From Cellulomonas sp. URHD0024 (lineage in GTDB: Bacteria; Actinomycetota; Actinomycetes; Actinomycetales; Cellulomonadaceae), in contig NZ_AUEW01000004.1 in assembly GCF_000426185.1 (NCBI RefSeq), positions 467,161 through 531,160 on the forward strand: a DNA stretch of 64,000 nt, read 5' to 3'. Positions 44,436-53,465 of the stretch are shown piece by piece. The notes under the pieces were generated by a model. The model did not search any database. It had not been told where the DNA came from and worked only from the letters and a program-made list of their open reading frames with translations. Every line of letters starts with the position of its first letter. The first letter of the stretch is position 1. Both the position numbers and the translations under genes were made by a program.

Positions 44436-45530
44436 ATGGTCCTGCACCTGCGTGGCACGGTCGTCATCGACGACGAGCACGAGGTCGGGGAAGCCTGGGT
44501 CGTCGACGGCCGCCTCACGTTCCAGCGGCCGACGCTCGAGCCGTCGGCGGTCCTCGACGGCTGGGTGCTTCCCGGGCTGGTCGACGTGCACTGCCACATC
44601 GGGCTCGCCGCGGACGGCCCGGTAGATCCCGGCACCGCGGAGCTCCAGGCGCTCGCCGACCGCGACTCCGGGGTCCTGCTGGTGCGCGACGCCGGCTCGC
44701 CGGCCGACACCGGGTGGGTGCACGACCGCGCGGACCTGCCTCGGCTCCTTCGCGCCGGGCGGCATCTGGCCCTGCCCAAGCGGTACCTGCGGCACTACGG
44801 CCGCGAGCTCGGCGCGCCGCAGGACCTGCCGACAGCGGTGCTCGAGGAGGCCGCTCGCGGGGACGGCTGGGTCAAGCTGGTGGCGGACTGGATCGACCGC
44901 GACCTCGGTGCCGACGGCGACCTCACCCCTCTGTGGCCCGCGGACGTGCTGGCCGCGGCGGTCGCCGCAGCGCACGCCGTCGGAGCTCGGGTCACGGCAC
45001 ACACCTTCGCGACGGAGTCGCTCGACGCGCTCCTCGACGCAGGCATCGACTGTCTGGAGCACGCCACGGGTGCCACGCCCGAGCACATCGACCGCATCGC
45101 CGCGGCAGGTGTCCCGGTGACGGCGACCCTTCTGCAGATCGCCCAGTTCGAGGCGATCGCCGCGCAGGGCGAAGCCCGCTATCCACGGTTCGCGAGACGG
45201 CTGCGCGAGCTGCACGCTCGTCGCTACCAGCTCGTGCGGGACTTCTACGAGGCGGGGGTCCCGGTGCTCGTCGGCACCGATGCCGGTGGCACGCTCGGCC
45301 ACGGTCGGATCGCCGACGAGGCGGCCGAGCTGGTCCGCGCCGGCCTGCCCGCCCGCGAGGTGGTGGCCGCCGCGAGCTGGCGGACCCGGGAGTGGCTCGG
45401 CGTCCCGGGTGTCGGCGAGGGGCAGAGCGCGGACGTCGTCGTGTTCGACGCGGACCCACGGCTGGACATCGGCGCGCTCCAGCACCCGCGCGCCGTGGTG
45501 CTCCGGGGGCACGTCGTCGCGCGGGCGTGA
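44436..45530 (+). CDS. Metal-dependent amidohydrolase
   Basis: This 364-residue member of the amidohydrolase superfamily carries the HxH pair H52/H54 (VDVHCHIG), a lysine in GWVKLVADW that could be carboxylated, H in RVTAHTF, H in CLEHATG and D in VGTDAGGT, a full binuclear site. It resembles prolidase/imidazolonepropionase-like hydrolases; the substrate is unknown. It sits alone between ffh and rpsP, where related genomes also carry such a gene, suggesting conserved but uncharacterised function. The ATG follows ffh by 30 bp. Confidence 0.87.
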   Translation: MVLHLRGTVVIDDEHEVGEAWVVDGRLTFQRPTLEPSAVLDGWVLPGLVDVHCHIGLAADGPVDPGTAELQALADRDSGVLLVRDAGSPADTGWVHDRADLPRLLRAGRHLALPKRYLRHYGRELGAPQDLPTAVLEEAARGDGWVKLVADWIDRDLGADGDLTPLWPADVLAAAVAAAHAVGARVTAHTFATESLDALLDAGIDCLEHATGATPEHIDRIAAAGVPVTATLLQIAQFEAIAAQGEARYPRFARRLRELHARRYQLVRDFYEAGVPVLVGTDAGGTLGHGRIADEAAELVRAGLPAREVVAAASWRTREWLGVPGVGEGQSADVVVFDADPRLDIGALQHPRAVVLRGHVVARA

Positions 45531-45555
45531 CCGCGGGCTGCTTCTCGAGGTGTGG

Positions 45556-45585
45556 TTGGGGGAGTGGCTCCGCGTCTGGCACAAT
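45556..45585 (+). promoter_or_regulatory. Probable rpsP operon promoter
   Basis: TTGGGG (45556-45561), 18 bases, then CACAAT (45580-45585) resembles a sigma70 promoter in the 184-bp gap before rpsP. It would give a leader of roughly 120 nt. No strong hairpin is evident in that leader. Confidence 0.4.
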
Positions 45586-45714
45586 GGTCGGCTGTACCCG
45601 GCGTCTGCAGCCCCTCTACCTGCGTTCGCCGTGTCCCGACCGAACCGGCGCGCCCAACCCCACGGGCCATGCGCGGGAACGTCACCTCAGCAGACCTCAG
45701 GAGAAGACCACACC

Positions 45715-46140
45715 GTGGCCACCAAGATTCGTCTCAAGCGTTTCGGCAAGATCCGTCAGCCGTACTACCGCGTCGTCGTCGCCGACTCGCGCACCAAGCG
45801 CGACGGTCGCGTGATCGAGGAGATCGGCAAGTACCACCCCACCGAGGAGCCGTCGCTCATCGAGATCTCCTCGGAGCGCGCCCAGTACTGGCTCGGCGTC
45901 GGCGCACAGCCGTCCGAGCAGGTCCAGGTGCTCCTCAAGATCACCGGTGACTGGCAGAAGTTCAAGGGTCTCCCCGGCACCGAGGGCACCCTGCGCACCA
46001 AGGCCGACAAGGTCGACCCGAAGGCCGCGATCGAGGCCGCCAACCTGGACGCCGAGAAGGCCAAGGCCAAGGCGTCCGAGAAGAAGGCCTCCGACAAGGC
46101 TGCTGCTGCCGAGGCTCCGGCCGAGGACGAGCAGGCCTGA
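45715..46140 (+). CDS. rpsP: 30S ribosomal protein S16
   Basis: S16 is a primary 30S assembly protein. The 141-residue product begins [20 protein letters not shown], the family signature, followed by [18 protein letters not shown] and YHP. The core ends near residue 85; the rest is an Ala/Lys/Glu-rich tail, longer than in E. coli (82 residues) and common in actinobacteria. The start is GTG 45715. It overlaps khpA by one base (TGATG) and heads the rpsP-khpA-rimM-trmD cluster. Confidence 0.95.
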   Translation: MATKIRLKRFGKIRQPYYRVVVADSRTKRDGRVIEEIGKYHPTEEPSLIEISSERAQYWLGVGAQPSEQVQVLLKITGDWQKFKGLPGTEGTLRTKADKVDPKAAIEAANLDAEKAKAKASEKKASDKAAAAEAPAEDEQA

Positions 46141-46379
46141 TGCTCGCGCAGGCGCTCGAGCACCTGGTGCGCGGCATCGTCGACCACCCGGACGACGTGC
46201 GGGTCAACGCCTCGACGTTGCGTCGTGGCGACCTGCTGGAGGTCCGTGTGCACCCGGACGACCTCGGTCGGGTCATCGGCCGCGGCGGCCGGACCGCTCG
46301 CGCGCTGCGCACCGTCGTCGGCGCTCTGTCCACGGACGGTTCCGTGCGGGTCGACGTCGTGGACGTCGACCGGCGCTGA
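46140..46379 (+). CDS. khpA: KH-domain RNA-binding protein KhpA
   Basis: This 79-residue protein is a single KH domain, with the RNA-contact loop GRVIGRGGRTARALR at about 43-57. KhpA partners KhpB in RNA binding and cell-division control in Gram-positive bacteria. Its ATG lies in the rpsP stop, as in most actinobacteria and Firmicutes. A 14-bp hairpin follows before rimM. Confidence 0.92.
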   Translation: MLAQALEHLVRGIVDHPDDVRVNASTLRRGDLLEVRVHPDDLGRVIGRGGRTARALRTVVGALSTDGSVRVDVVDVDRR

Positions 46380-46402
46380 GCTGAGCACCCGCACGATCGC
46401 GC

Positions 46403-46436
46403 AAGGCCCGGTCCCCTAGCCTGGGGACCGGGCCTT
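46403..46436 (+). terminator. Strong hairpin between khpA and rimM
   Basis: A perfect 14-bp stem (46403-46416 with 46423-46436) and six-base loop, AAGGCCCGGTCCCC against its complement, follows khpA by 24 bp. There is no U-tract after it, so it may attenuate, process or partly terminate the rpsP transcript before rimM-trmD. Confidence 0.6.
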
Positions 46437-46467
46437 CGCTCGTTCCACCTGACCCGAGAGGTTTCCC

Positions 46468-47070
46468 ATGCTGTTGACCGTCGCGCGGATCGGCCGTGCC
46501 CACGGCCTGCGCGGAGAGGTCGCGCTCGACCTGCGCACCGACACCCCCGAGGACCGCTTCGGCATCGGGGCCGAGCTGCGCACCGAACCGGCCGCGCGCG
46601 GACCGCTGACCGTGGTCAGCACCCGGATGCAGCACGGTCGCTGGTACGTGACCTTCGCGCAGATCACCGACCGCACCACGGCCGAGGCCGTGCGAGGGAC
46701 CGAGCTGGTCGTGGAGGAGGACTCCTCCGACGAGGACGACGCCTGGTACCCGCACGAGCTGGCAGGCCTGCGGGCCGAGCACGTCGACGGCACGGTGCTC
46801 GGTGAGATCGTCGGGCTCGAGCACCTGCCTGCGCACGACATGCTGGTCCTGCGGGAGCTCGACGGCACGCGCACGCTGATCCCGTTCGTGCGGGTGATCG
46901 TGCCCGTCGTGGATGTGGCCGGCGGTCGCGTCGTGCTCGACCCGCCAGGTGGTCTGCTGGCGTCTGACGTCGCCAACCTGGTCGTCTCCGAGGAGACGGT
47001 CGGCGTGGCGCAGGAGGACACGACCGGTAGGGCCGACAGCGCTGACACTGCCGACGGGGCCGACGACTGA
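46468..47070 (+). CDS. rimM: 16S rRNA processing protein RimM
   Basis: RimM assists maturation of the 30S head, binding S19. The 200-residue protein has [14 protein letters not shown] at the start, the PRC-barrel region with [19 protein letters not shown], and [27 protein letters not shown] near the end. An acidic tail of about 25 residues follows. ATG 46468 has GAGAGG ahead. The stop is one base before the trmD GTG. Confidence 0.93.
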   Translation: MLLTVARIGRAHGLRGEVALDLRTDTPEDRFGIGAELRTEPAARGPLTVVSTRMQHGRWYVTFAQITDRTTAEAVRGTELVVEEDSSDEDDAWYPHELAGLRAEHVDGTVLGEIVGLEHLPAHDMLVLRELDGTRTLIPFVRVIVPVVDVAGGRVVLDPPGGLLASDVANLVVSEETVGVAQEDTTGRADSADTADGADD

Positions 47071-47071
47071 C

Positions 47072-47857
47072 GTGCGCATCGACGTCGTCTCGATCTTCCC
47101 TGAGTACCTGGCGCCGCTCGAGCTGTCGCTCGTGGGCAAGGCCCGGACGTCCGGGCTGCTGGACCTGCGGGTCCACGACCTTCGGGACTGGACCACCGAC
47201 CGGCACCGGACGGTCGACGACACCCCGTTCGGCGGGGGCGCCGGCATGGTGATGCGCCCCGACGTCTGGGGTGCGGCGCTCGACGAGGTCCTGGCGCCGG
47301 GTTCCCATCTGCTGGTCCCCACACCGTCGGGGGAGCCGTTCACGCAGAGGACCGCGGAGGCGCTCGCCTCCCAGTCCCACCTCGTCCTGGCCTGCGGCCG
47401 CTACGAGGGGATCGACGCGCGCGTCGCCGAGCACTACCGGTCGCGCGCGGACCTGACGGTCACGGAGTTCTCGATCGGCGACTACGTGCTCAACGGGGGC
47501 GAGGTGGCGGCCCTGGTCGTCGTCGAGGCCGTGGGGCGCCTGCTCCCGGGTGTCGTCGGCAACCCCCAGTCGCTCGTCGAGGAGTCGCACGGGGCGGCGG
47601 GGCTGCTCGAGTACCCGGTCTACACCAAGCCCCCGGCGTGGGCGGGACTGGAGGTGCCCGACGTGCTGCTCTCGGGGCACCACGCGAAGATCGCCCGCTG
47701 GCGGCGCGACACGGCGCTGGCGCGCACCGCGGCACGCCGACCGGACCTCGTGGCCGCGCTGCCGCTCGACCAGCTCGACACCCACGACCTGCGCCTGCTC
47801 GCCGAGCTCGGCTGGCATCCCGTCGACGGGCGCCTCGCTCCCGACCCGATTACCTGA
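47072..47857 (+). CDS. trmD: tRNA (guanine-37-N1)-methyltransferase TrmD
   Basis: TrmD makes m1G37 in tRNA, preventing frameshifting. The 261-residue SPOUT enzyme begins [13 protein letters not shown] and has the trefoil-knot residues [23 protein letters not shown] and [12 protein letters not shown], which bind S-adenosylmethionine. GTG 47072 follows the rimM stop directly. rplS lies downstream after a 200-bp leader, so rimM-trmD probably form one transcript. Confidence 0.95.
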   Translation: MRIDVVSIFPEYLAPLELSLVGKARTSGLLDLRVHDLRDWTTDRHRTVDDTPFGGGAGMVMRPDVWGAALDEVLAPGSHLLVPTPSGEPFTQRTAEALASQSHLVLACGRYEGIDARVAEHYRSRADLTVTEFSIGDYVLNGGEVAALVVVEAVGRLLPGVVGNPQSLVEESHGAAGLLEYPVYTKPPAWAGLEVPDVLLSGHHAKIARWRRDTALARTAARRPDLVAALPLDQLDTHDLRLLAELGWHPVDGRLAPDPIT

Positions 47858-48057
47858 CCGTCCGGTCCGTGTGGCAGACTTGTCCGTTGGTGCGCGCAAG
47901 GCCGCGTCTCTGCCACAGGGGAGACGATCACCGGCCACCCGAGATAGTCGGACGCGTACGACCATGAGCCCACGGACGCCGGTTCCTGCCCACGCGGCCT
48001 GACCGAGTCGTCCCGACGACGCTCCTGACCTGTGGCAGGGCGAGGAAGTGACATCAC
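47850..48057 (+). promoter_or_regulatory. Promoter and folded leader of rplS
   Basis: The gap before rplS includes a CAGACT -10-like hexamer (47875-47880) and a long-range pair, TGCCACAGG (47911-47919) with CCTGTGGCA (48030-48038), that would close a loop of about 110 nt just before the ribosome site GCGAGGAAG. A 12-codon frame at 47964-48002 lies inside the loop. Control of L19 through this structure is possible but inferred. Confidence 0.35.
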
Positions 48058-48423
48058 ATGCACACGCTTGACTCCGTCGACGCAGCGTCGCTGCGCTCCG
48101 ACATCCCGGACTTCCGCGCCGGTGACACCCTGAAGGTCAACGTCAAGGTCGTCGAGGGCACCCGCTCCCGCATCCAGGCGTTCCAGGGCGTCGTCATCGC
48201 GCGCCAGGGCAGCGGCGTCCGCGAGACGTTCACGGTCCGCAAGGTCAGCTTCCAGGTCGGCGTCGAGCGCACCTTCCCGGTGCACTCCCCGAGCCTCGAG
48301 TCGATCGAGGTCGTCACCCGCGGTGACGTCCGTCGCGCCAAGCTCTACTACCTGCGCAACCTGCGCGGCAAGAAGGCGAAGATCAAGGAGAAGCGCGACT
48401 TCGTCCCGGCCAAGAAGGCCTGA
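48058..48423 (+). CDS. rplS: 50S ribosomal protein L19
   Basis: L19 lies at the 30S-50S interface. The 121-residue product contains [51 protein letters not shown] and the C-terminal [20 protein letters not shown], all family hallmarks. ATG 48058 has GAGGAAG ahead. A strong terminator follows at 48447, separating it from the signal peptidase genes. Confidence 0.96.
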   Translation: MHTLDSVDAASLRSDIPDFRAGDTLKVNVKVVEGTRSRIQAFQGVVIARQGSGVRETFTVRKVSFQVGVERTFPVHSPSLESIEVVTRGDVRRAKLYYLRNLRGKKAKIKEKRDFVPAKKA

Positions 48424-48446
48424 CGCCTCAGCGCTCCAGCACGCCT

Positions 48447-48482
48447 CGAACGGGCGGTCACCTGACGGTGGCCGCCCGTTCG
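48447..48482 (+). terminator. Terminator after rplS
   Basis: A 16-bp stem (48447-48462 with 48467-48482, one G-U pair) with a TGAC loop begins 24 bp after the rplS stop. No U-tract follows, as is common in high-GC actinobacteria. Confidence 0.75.
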
Positions 48483-48539
48483 TGTGCCCGGCTGGCGAAC
48501 GTGCGCACGCAACACATCTGCACGTGCGAGAGTCTCGGG

Positions 48540-49403
48540 GTGAGCGACAGACACGCCGACGAGTCAGGCCCGCACGCAGGACCGGCCGCCTGGCCGGGGC
48601 AGGCGGCGGTCACCGGCGCCGCTCCGACTCCCGCCGCGGCGCCCACCGTGCCCGTCGTGCCTCCCGGGCAGGTCTCGCGCTTCGGCCCGGTCCCGACCGG
48701 GGTGCGGCGGCCTGCCGCCGACAAGCGCCGCGGTGGTGCGGGATCCCTCCTGCGCGAGACGGTCGTCATCCTCGTCAGCGCACTCGTCCTGTCGTTGATC
48801 GTCAAGACGTTCCTGGTGCAGGCGTTCTTCATCCCGAGCGAGTCGATGGAGGACACCCTGATCAGGCACGACCGGATCCTCGTCGACAAGCTGCGTCCCG
48901 GGCCGTTGGACCTGCGCCGGGGTGACGTCGTCGTGTTCAAGGACCCGGGTGGTTGGCTCACCGGCGAGGTGGTGCCGGATCCCGGGCCGGTCCGTGCGGC
49001 TGTCACCAGCGCGCTCACCTTCGTCGGCCTGTACCCCGCGGATGCCAACCAGCACCTGGTCAAGCGTCTGATCGGTCTGCCCGGCGATCACGTCGCGTGC
49101 GCCGGGCCGGGTGAGCCTGTGACGGTCAACGGCGTCGCGATCGACGAGCCGTACCTGGCCGCGGGGGCGATCCCGAGTCAGCTCCAGTTCGACATCACGG
49201 TTCCCGCGGACAGCATGTGGGTGATGGGCGACAACCGGCAGCACTCCCTCGACTCACGGTTCCACCAGGACAAGCCGGGCGGCGGCTCGGTGCCCTTGGC
49301 GAACGTGGTCGGCACGGCGTTCGTGACGGTCTGGCCGGTGTCGCGGTTCGAGGTCCTGCACAACCCACGCAGCACGTTCGAGGACGTGCCGAACCCGTCG
49401 TGA
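48540..49403 (+). CDS. lepB: Type I signal peptidase, first tandem copy
   Basis: Signal peptidase I cleaves exported preproteins at the outer membrane face. The 287-residue enzyme has a Pro/Ala-rich cytoplasmic N-terminus, one membrane helix (about 73-95), the nucleophile S102 in FIPSESM, and the general base K175 in [24 protein letters not shown] is conserved box E. The start GTG 48540 matches that of the second copy (VSDRH/VTDRH). It lies next to a 284-residue paralogue, with the duplication extending upstream of both starts. Which copy is essential is unknown. Confidence 0.93.
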   Translation: MSDRHADESGPHAGPAAWPGQAAVTGAAPTPAAAPTVPVVPPGQVSRFGPVPTGVRRPAADKRRGGAGSLLRETVVILVSALVLSLIVKTFLVQAFFIPSESMEDTLIRHDRILVDKLRPGPLDLRRGDVVVFKDPGGWLTGEVVPDPGPVRAAVTSALTFVGLYPADANQHLVKRLIGLPGDHVACAGPGEPVTVNGVAIDEPYLAAGAIPSQLQFDITVPADSMWVMGDNRQHSLDSRFHQDKPGGGSVPLANVVGTAFVTVWPVSRFEVLHNPRSTFEDVPNPS

Positions 49404-49536
49404 CCCGCCCACCCGGAAGGCGTCCCTAGGGCGTCGCACCCAGCCGCTGCAACGAACGGCATGGCGTCCGGGCGTTCGTGGGGCCCGTCGGGTGAGCGTG
49501 TGCGCGGAACACATCTGCGCGTGCGACAGTGTTGGG

Positions 49537-50391
49537 GTGACCGACAGACACGGCGACGAGTTCGGCCTGGACCCAGGACCGGCGCCCTGGCCGGGGCAGG
49601 TGGCCTCCGCGAGCACGACTCCGGCACCTGCCACCACGCCCGTCGTCCCGTTCGGGCAGGTCGGACGCACGGAGCCCATCCAGACGAGGGCTCGGCGGCA
49701 CGCGGTCCAGAAGCGACGGGGTGGCGCCGGCTCGCTCCTGCGCGAGACGGTCATCATCCTCGTCAGCGCGATCGTCCTGTCGTTGCTGGTCAAGACGTTC
49801 CTGGTGCAGGCGTTCTTCATCCCGAGCCCGTCCATGCACGACACCCTGATCGAGCACGACCGGATCCTCGTCAGCAAGCTGACGCCCGGCCCGTTCGACC
49901 TGCGGCGCGGTGACATCGTCGTCTTCAGGGACCCCGGTGGCTGGCTCACCAACGAGGTCGTGGTGGACCCGGGTCCGGTGCGCTCAGGCATCAACAGTGC
50001 GCTCACGTTCATCGGCCTCTATCCCGCCGACGCCAACAAGCACCTCGTCAAGCGGCTGATCGGTCTCCCCGGTGACCACGTCACCTGCGCCGGCCCAGGT
50101 GGGCAGCTCACGGTGAACGGCGTGGCCCTCGACGAGCCGTACCTGGCCGCCGGTGCCATCCCGTGCGAGAAGCCGTTCGACGTCACCGTGCCGCCGAAGA
50201 GCATGTGGGTCATGGGCGACAACCGGCAGGACTCGGCCGACTCGAGGTTCCACACGGGAGACCCGGGTGGCGGCTCCGTGCCGATCTCGAACGTCGTCGG
50301 CACAGCATTCGTGACGGTGTGGCCGCTCGAGCGGTTCGGCGTCCTCCACAACCCGAGCAGCACGTTCGCGGGCGTGCCAGACCCGTCGTGA
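49537..50391 (+). CDS. lepB: Type I signal peptidase, second tandem copy
   Basis: This 284-residue paralogue of the preceding gene has the same order: Pro/Thr-rich N-terminus, membrane helix (about 70-92), nucleophile S99 in FIPSPSM and base K172 in [12 protein letters not shown], then [12 protein letters not shown]. The catalytic residues are intact, so both should be active; differences sit in the N-terminal tail and near the substrate pocket (SPSMHD versus SESMED). GTG 49537 lies 997 bp after the first copy's start. It overlaps rnhB by 4 bp. Confidence 0.93.
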   Translation: MTDRHGDEFGLDPGPAPWPGQVASASTTPAPATTPVVPFGQVGRTEPIQTRARRHAVQKRRGGAGSLLRETVIILVSAIVLSLLVKTFLVQAFFIPSPSMHDTLIEHDRILVSKLTPGPFDLRRGDIVVFRDPGGWLTNEVVVDPGPVRSGINSALTFIGLYPADANKHLVKRLIGLPGDHVTCAGPGGQLTVNGVALDEPYLAAGAIPCEKPFDVTVPPKSMWVMGDNRQDSADSRFHTGDPGGGSVPISNVVGTAFVTVWPLERFGVLHNPSSTFAGVPDPS

Positions 50392-51110
50392 CGACGACCA
50401 CGGACCGACCAGCAGGGGCGGCGCGCGCCGCGGCCCCCCGCCCGGCACCCCACCTGCGCCACGAGCGAGTTCTCCTGCGCGACGGGGCGCGACTCCTCGC
50501 CGGCATGGACGAGGTCGGTCGTGGGTCGCTGGCCGGGCCGGTCAGCGTCGGCGTCGTCGTCGTGGACGTCTCGACGCGGTCCGCGCCGCGCGGCGTCGCC
50601 GACTCCAAGCTGCTGGCGCCGGCCGCCCGCACGGCGCTGCTGCCGGCACTGCGCCGGTGGGGTCTCGCGCGGGCCGTCGGGCACGCGAGCGCCGGCGAGA
50701 TCGACGAGGTCGGCATCATCGCCGCACTGCGGATCGCGGGCACCCGAGCGCTCGCCATGGTGGCGCTGGAGGTCGGACCGGTCGACGTGGTGCTGCTCGA
50801 CGGCTCGCACGACTGGCTGAGCCTCCCCGCCCAAGGGGACCTCTTCGACGACGCGCCGGCGGCACCGGGGCCCCGCGTGCACCTGCGGGTGAAGGCGGAT
50901 CGGTCGTGCGCGAGCGTGGCCGCGGCGAGCGTGCTGGCCAAGTGCGAGCGCGACGCGATGATGGTCGACCTCGCCACGGAGCACCCCGGATACCGGTGGG
51001 ACGAGAACAAGGGCTACGCGTCCCCGGAGCACATGGCCGCACTGCGCGAGCTCGGGCCGAGCGTCCTGCACCGCAGGTCCTGGCGGCTGCCCGGGGTCGA
51101 CACCGACTGA
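50388..51110 (+). CDS. rnhB: Ribonuclease HII
   Basis: RNase HII removes ribonucleotides from DNA. The 240-residue enzyme has the metal-binding D41 and E42 in [13 protein letters not shown]138 in VLLDGSHDW, and [15 protein letters not shown], the family-typical helix. The first 30 residues are an Ala/Pro/Arg extension. GTG 50388 overlaps the second lepB stop. The lepB-rnhB-DUF2469-yraN-comM-dprA order is conserved in actinobacteria. Confidence 0.94.
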   Translation: MTTTTDRPAGAARAAAPRPAPHLRHERVLLRDGARLLAGMDEVGRGSLAGPVSVGVVVVDVSTRSAPRGVADSKLLAPAARTALLPALRRWGLARAVGHASAGEIDEVGIIAALRIAGTRALAMVALEVGPVDVVLLDGSHDWLSLPAQGDLFDDAPAAPGPRVHLRVKADRSCASVAAASVLAKCERDAMMVDLATEHPGYRWDENKGYASPEHMAALRELGPSVLHRRSWRLPGVDTD

Positions 51111-51170
51111 GTCGCACTGCCCGGGACGTCGCGGGCGGCCCTGCGTGCAGTGATGGGGGATGATGGGCGC

Positions 51171-51494
51171 GTGAGTGCCGAGGACCTGGAGAACTACGAG
51201 ACCGACATGGAGCTCGCGCTCTACCGCGAGTACCGCGACGTCGTGGGGCTCTTCTCCTACGTCGTCGAGACCGAGCGCCGGTTCTACCTGGCCAACCAGG
51301 TCGACCTCCAGGTGCGCTCTGCTGCCGGTGAGGTCTACTTCGAGCTGTCCCTCGGCGACGCCTGGGTGTGGGACGTGTACCGCTCCGCGCGGTTCGTGAA
51401 GTCGGTGCGCGTGGTCACGTTCAAGGACGTCAACGTCGAGGAGCTCGCCAAGGCTGAGCTGGACCTGGGCGGCAGCGCCGGCTTCGCCCGCTGA
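51171..51494 (+). CDS. DUF2469 protein
   Basis: The 107-residue protein is a conserved actinobacterial DUF2469 member: MSAEDLENYETDMELALYR, then YVVETERRFYLANQVDL, FELSLGDAWVWDVYR and VRVVTFKDVNVEEL. Function is unknown; it always lies beside rnhB. GTG 51171 is preferred because the conserved sequence begins there. After it, GACCACAA (51498-51505) can pair with TTGTGGTC (51543-51550), a possible weak terminator. Confidence 0.9.
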   Translation: MSAEDLENYETDMELALYREYRDVVGLFSYVVETERRFYLANQVDLQVRSAAGEVYFELSLGDAWVWDVYRSARFVKSVRVVTFKDVNVEELAKAELDLGGSAGFAR

Positions 51495-51584
51495 CCCGAC
51501 CACAACCCCGCTCGCTCTGCGGCGCCGAGGGGCGCGCGTCGATTGTGGTCTCCACCTGGCAGCGTCGTTCCCGGAGGTGGTCCG

Positions 51585-51941
51585 GTGCGCGCGAAGGACG
51601 CAGTGGGGCGGTACGGGGAGGACGTGGCCGAGGCGCATGTGCGTGGCCGCGGATGGCAGGTGCTCGAACGCAACTGGCGGTGCCGGGACGGTGAGCTCGA
51701 CCTGGTCGCGCTGGACGGCGACGAGCTCGTGGTGGTGGAGGTCAAGACCCGCCGTTCGACGGCGTACGGGCATCCCGCAGAGGCCGTGACCGCCGTGAAG
51801 CTCGCTCGGGTGCGACGACTCGCTGCGCAGTGGCTGGCGGTGCACGACGTGCACCCCCGCTCGGTCCGGGTCGACGTGATCGCCGTGCTCCTGCTGCGGG
51901 GTCGCAGGGCGCAGGTCGACCACCTCGTCGGGGTGGTCTAG
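51585..51941 (+). CDS. UPF0102 (YraN) family endonuclease-like protein
   Basis: This 118-residue protein belongs to the YraN/UPF0102 family, with GRYGEDVAEAHVRGRGWQVLERNWR, the restriction-endonuclease-like core GELDLVALDGDELVVVEVKTRRS (metal residues in E-x-DLV and EVK), and KLARVRRLAAQWL. Function is unproven; it is associated with comM and dprA in many genomes. GTG 51585 follows GGAGG (51573-51577). The next gene starts one base after its stop. Confidence 0.92.
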   Translation: MRAKDAVGRYGEDVAEAHVRGRGWQVLERNWRCRDGELDLVALDGDELVVVEVKTRRSTAYGHPAEAVTAVKLARVRRLAAQWLAVHDVHPRSVRVDVIAVLLLRGRRAQVDHLVGVV

Positions 51942-53465
51942 ATGGCGCTCGGCCGGACCCTGGGTGTGGCTCTCGTCGGGCTCACCGGGCACGTGGTGGA
52001 CGTCGAGGCTCACCTTGCCCCCTCGCTGCCCGCATTCACCCTCGTCGGACTGCCCGACGCCTCCCTCGCCGAGTCGCGGGACCGGGTCCGCGCTGCGGTG
52101 ACCTCGTCCGGCCTGGCATGGCCCAACCGACGGATCACCGTGAACCTGTCGCCGGCCACCCTGCCCAAGTCGGGCTCCGGCTTCGACCTGGCGATCGCCG
52201 TCGCCACGCTCGCCGGGGCGGAGGCGATCGACCCCACCGGCCCCCACGGCGTGGTGCACCTCGGCGAGCTCGGCCTCGACGGACGTCTGCGTCCCGTGCG
52301 CGGGGTGCTGCCTGCCGTCGCCGCGGCAGTCGCTGCCGGGCGTCGTCGGGTGGTCGTCGCCGAGGCGAACGTGGCCGAGGCGCGGCTCGTGCCCGGCGCG
52401 GAGGTGGTCGGGGCTCGCAGCCTCGCGCAGGTGGCCGCCGGCTACGGCGCCGATGTCGCTGTCCCGGCCCTGCCGGCCGTCGAACCGGAGCCGGTCCAGA
52501 CCAGACCCCGCCTGGCCGCGCTCGACCTCGCGGACGTCATGGGCCAGGACGACGCCCGGGCGTGTCTCGAGGTAGCCGCGGCCGGCAGCCACCACCTGCT
52601 GATGGTCGGGCCTCCGGGCACCGGCAAGACGATGCTCGCGGCCCGCTTGCCCGGCCTCCTCCCGGATCTCTGCGAGGCCGATGCCGTCGAGGTCACTGCG
52701 GTGCACTCCGTGGCCGGCGCGTTCGATCCGGGCGACGGGCTCCTCCGCAGACCGCCGTTCGAGGACCCGCACCACACGGCGACACCCGCGAGCGTGATCG
52801 GTGGCGGGTCCGGCGTGCCGCGTCCGGGTGCGGCGTCCCGGGCGCACCGGGGTGTCTTGTTCCTCGACGAGGCGCCGGAGTTCAGTACGGCGGTCCTCCA
52901 GACGCTGAGGCAGCCGCTCGAGCACGGTGAGCTCGTGCTGCACCGCGCAGCAGGCACGGCGCGGTATCCGGCGCGGTTCCAGCTCGTGCTCGCGGCGAAC
53001 CCGTGCCCGTGCGGCCAAGCGGTCGGCAAGGGGCTCGCATGCACGTGCCGGAGCGAGCAGCGCCGACGGTACTTCGGCAAGCTGTCCGGGCCGTTGCTGG
53101 ACCGGGTGGACCTGCAGGTGGAGCTCGGACCGGCGCGTGCGGGCTCCGTCGCGGGCGAGTCGACCGCGCAGGTGGCCGCTCGGGTCCTGGGGGCGCGCGC
53201 CGCACAGGCGGCCCGTCTGGCGGGAACGCCCTGGCGGACGAACGGCGACGTGCCGGGCGGGTGGCTCCGTGACCGGCTGGGCCCGGACCGCACGCTCATG
53301 GCGGACCTCGACCGGGCGCTGGACCGCGGCACGCTCAGCCTGCGCGGGGTGGACCGGGTTCTGAGGGTGGCGTGGACGCTCGCCGACCTCGAGGGCCGGA
53401 GCGCGCCGGGGCGGTCCCAGGTCGGCCGTGCGCTCCTGCTGCGCACCCGGGGGAACGGCGCGTGA
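51942..53465 (+). CDS. YifB/ComM family Mg-chelatase-like AAA+ ATPase
   Basis: The 507-residue protein has an N-terminal Lon-protease-like domain (about 15-170) and a magnesium-chelatase-like AAA+ ATPase with Walker A GPPGTGKTM (223-231) and Walker B GVLFLDEAPEF. A zinc-type CPCGQ...CTC segment lies after sensor I. ComM is a helicase that helps integrate DNA during natural transformation in some bacteria. Here it directly precedes dprA (4-bp overlap), a pairing seen in many actinobacteria that are not known to be competent. Confidence 0.93.
   Translation: MALGRTLGVALVGLTGHVVDVEAHLAPSLPAFTLVGLPDASLAESRDRVRAAVTSSGLAWPNRRITVNLSPATLPKSGSGFDLAIAVATLAGAEAIDPTGPHGVVHLGELGLDGRLRPVRGVLPAVAAAVAAGRRRVVVAEANVAEARLVPGAEVVGARSLAQVAAGYGADVAVPALPAVEPEPVQTRPRLAALDLADVMGQDDARACLEVAAAGSHHLLMVGPPGTGKTMLAARLPGLLPDLCEADAVEVTAVHSVAGAFDPGDGLLRRPPFEDPHHTATPASVIGGGSGVPRPGAASRAHRGVLFLDEAPEFSTAVLQTLRQPLEHGELVLHRAAGTARYPARFQLVLAANPCPCGQAVGKGLACTCRSEQRRRYFGKLSGPLLDRVDLQVELGPARAGSVAGESTAQVAARVLGARAAQAARLAGTPWRTNGDVPGGWLRDRLGPDRTLMADLDRALDRGTLSLRGVDRVLRVAWTLADLEGRSAPGRSQVGRALLLRTRGNGA

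Noticed and set aside
47964..48002. Twelve-codon leader peptide before rplS
   Set aside because: No ribosome site and no codon run suggesting attenuation; retained only as a remark on the leader.
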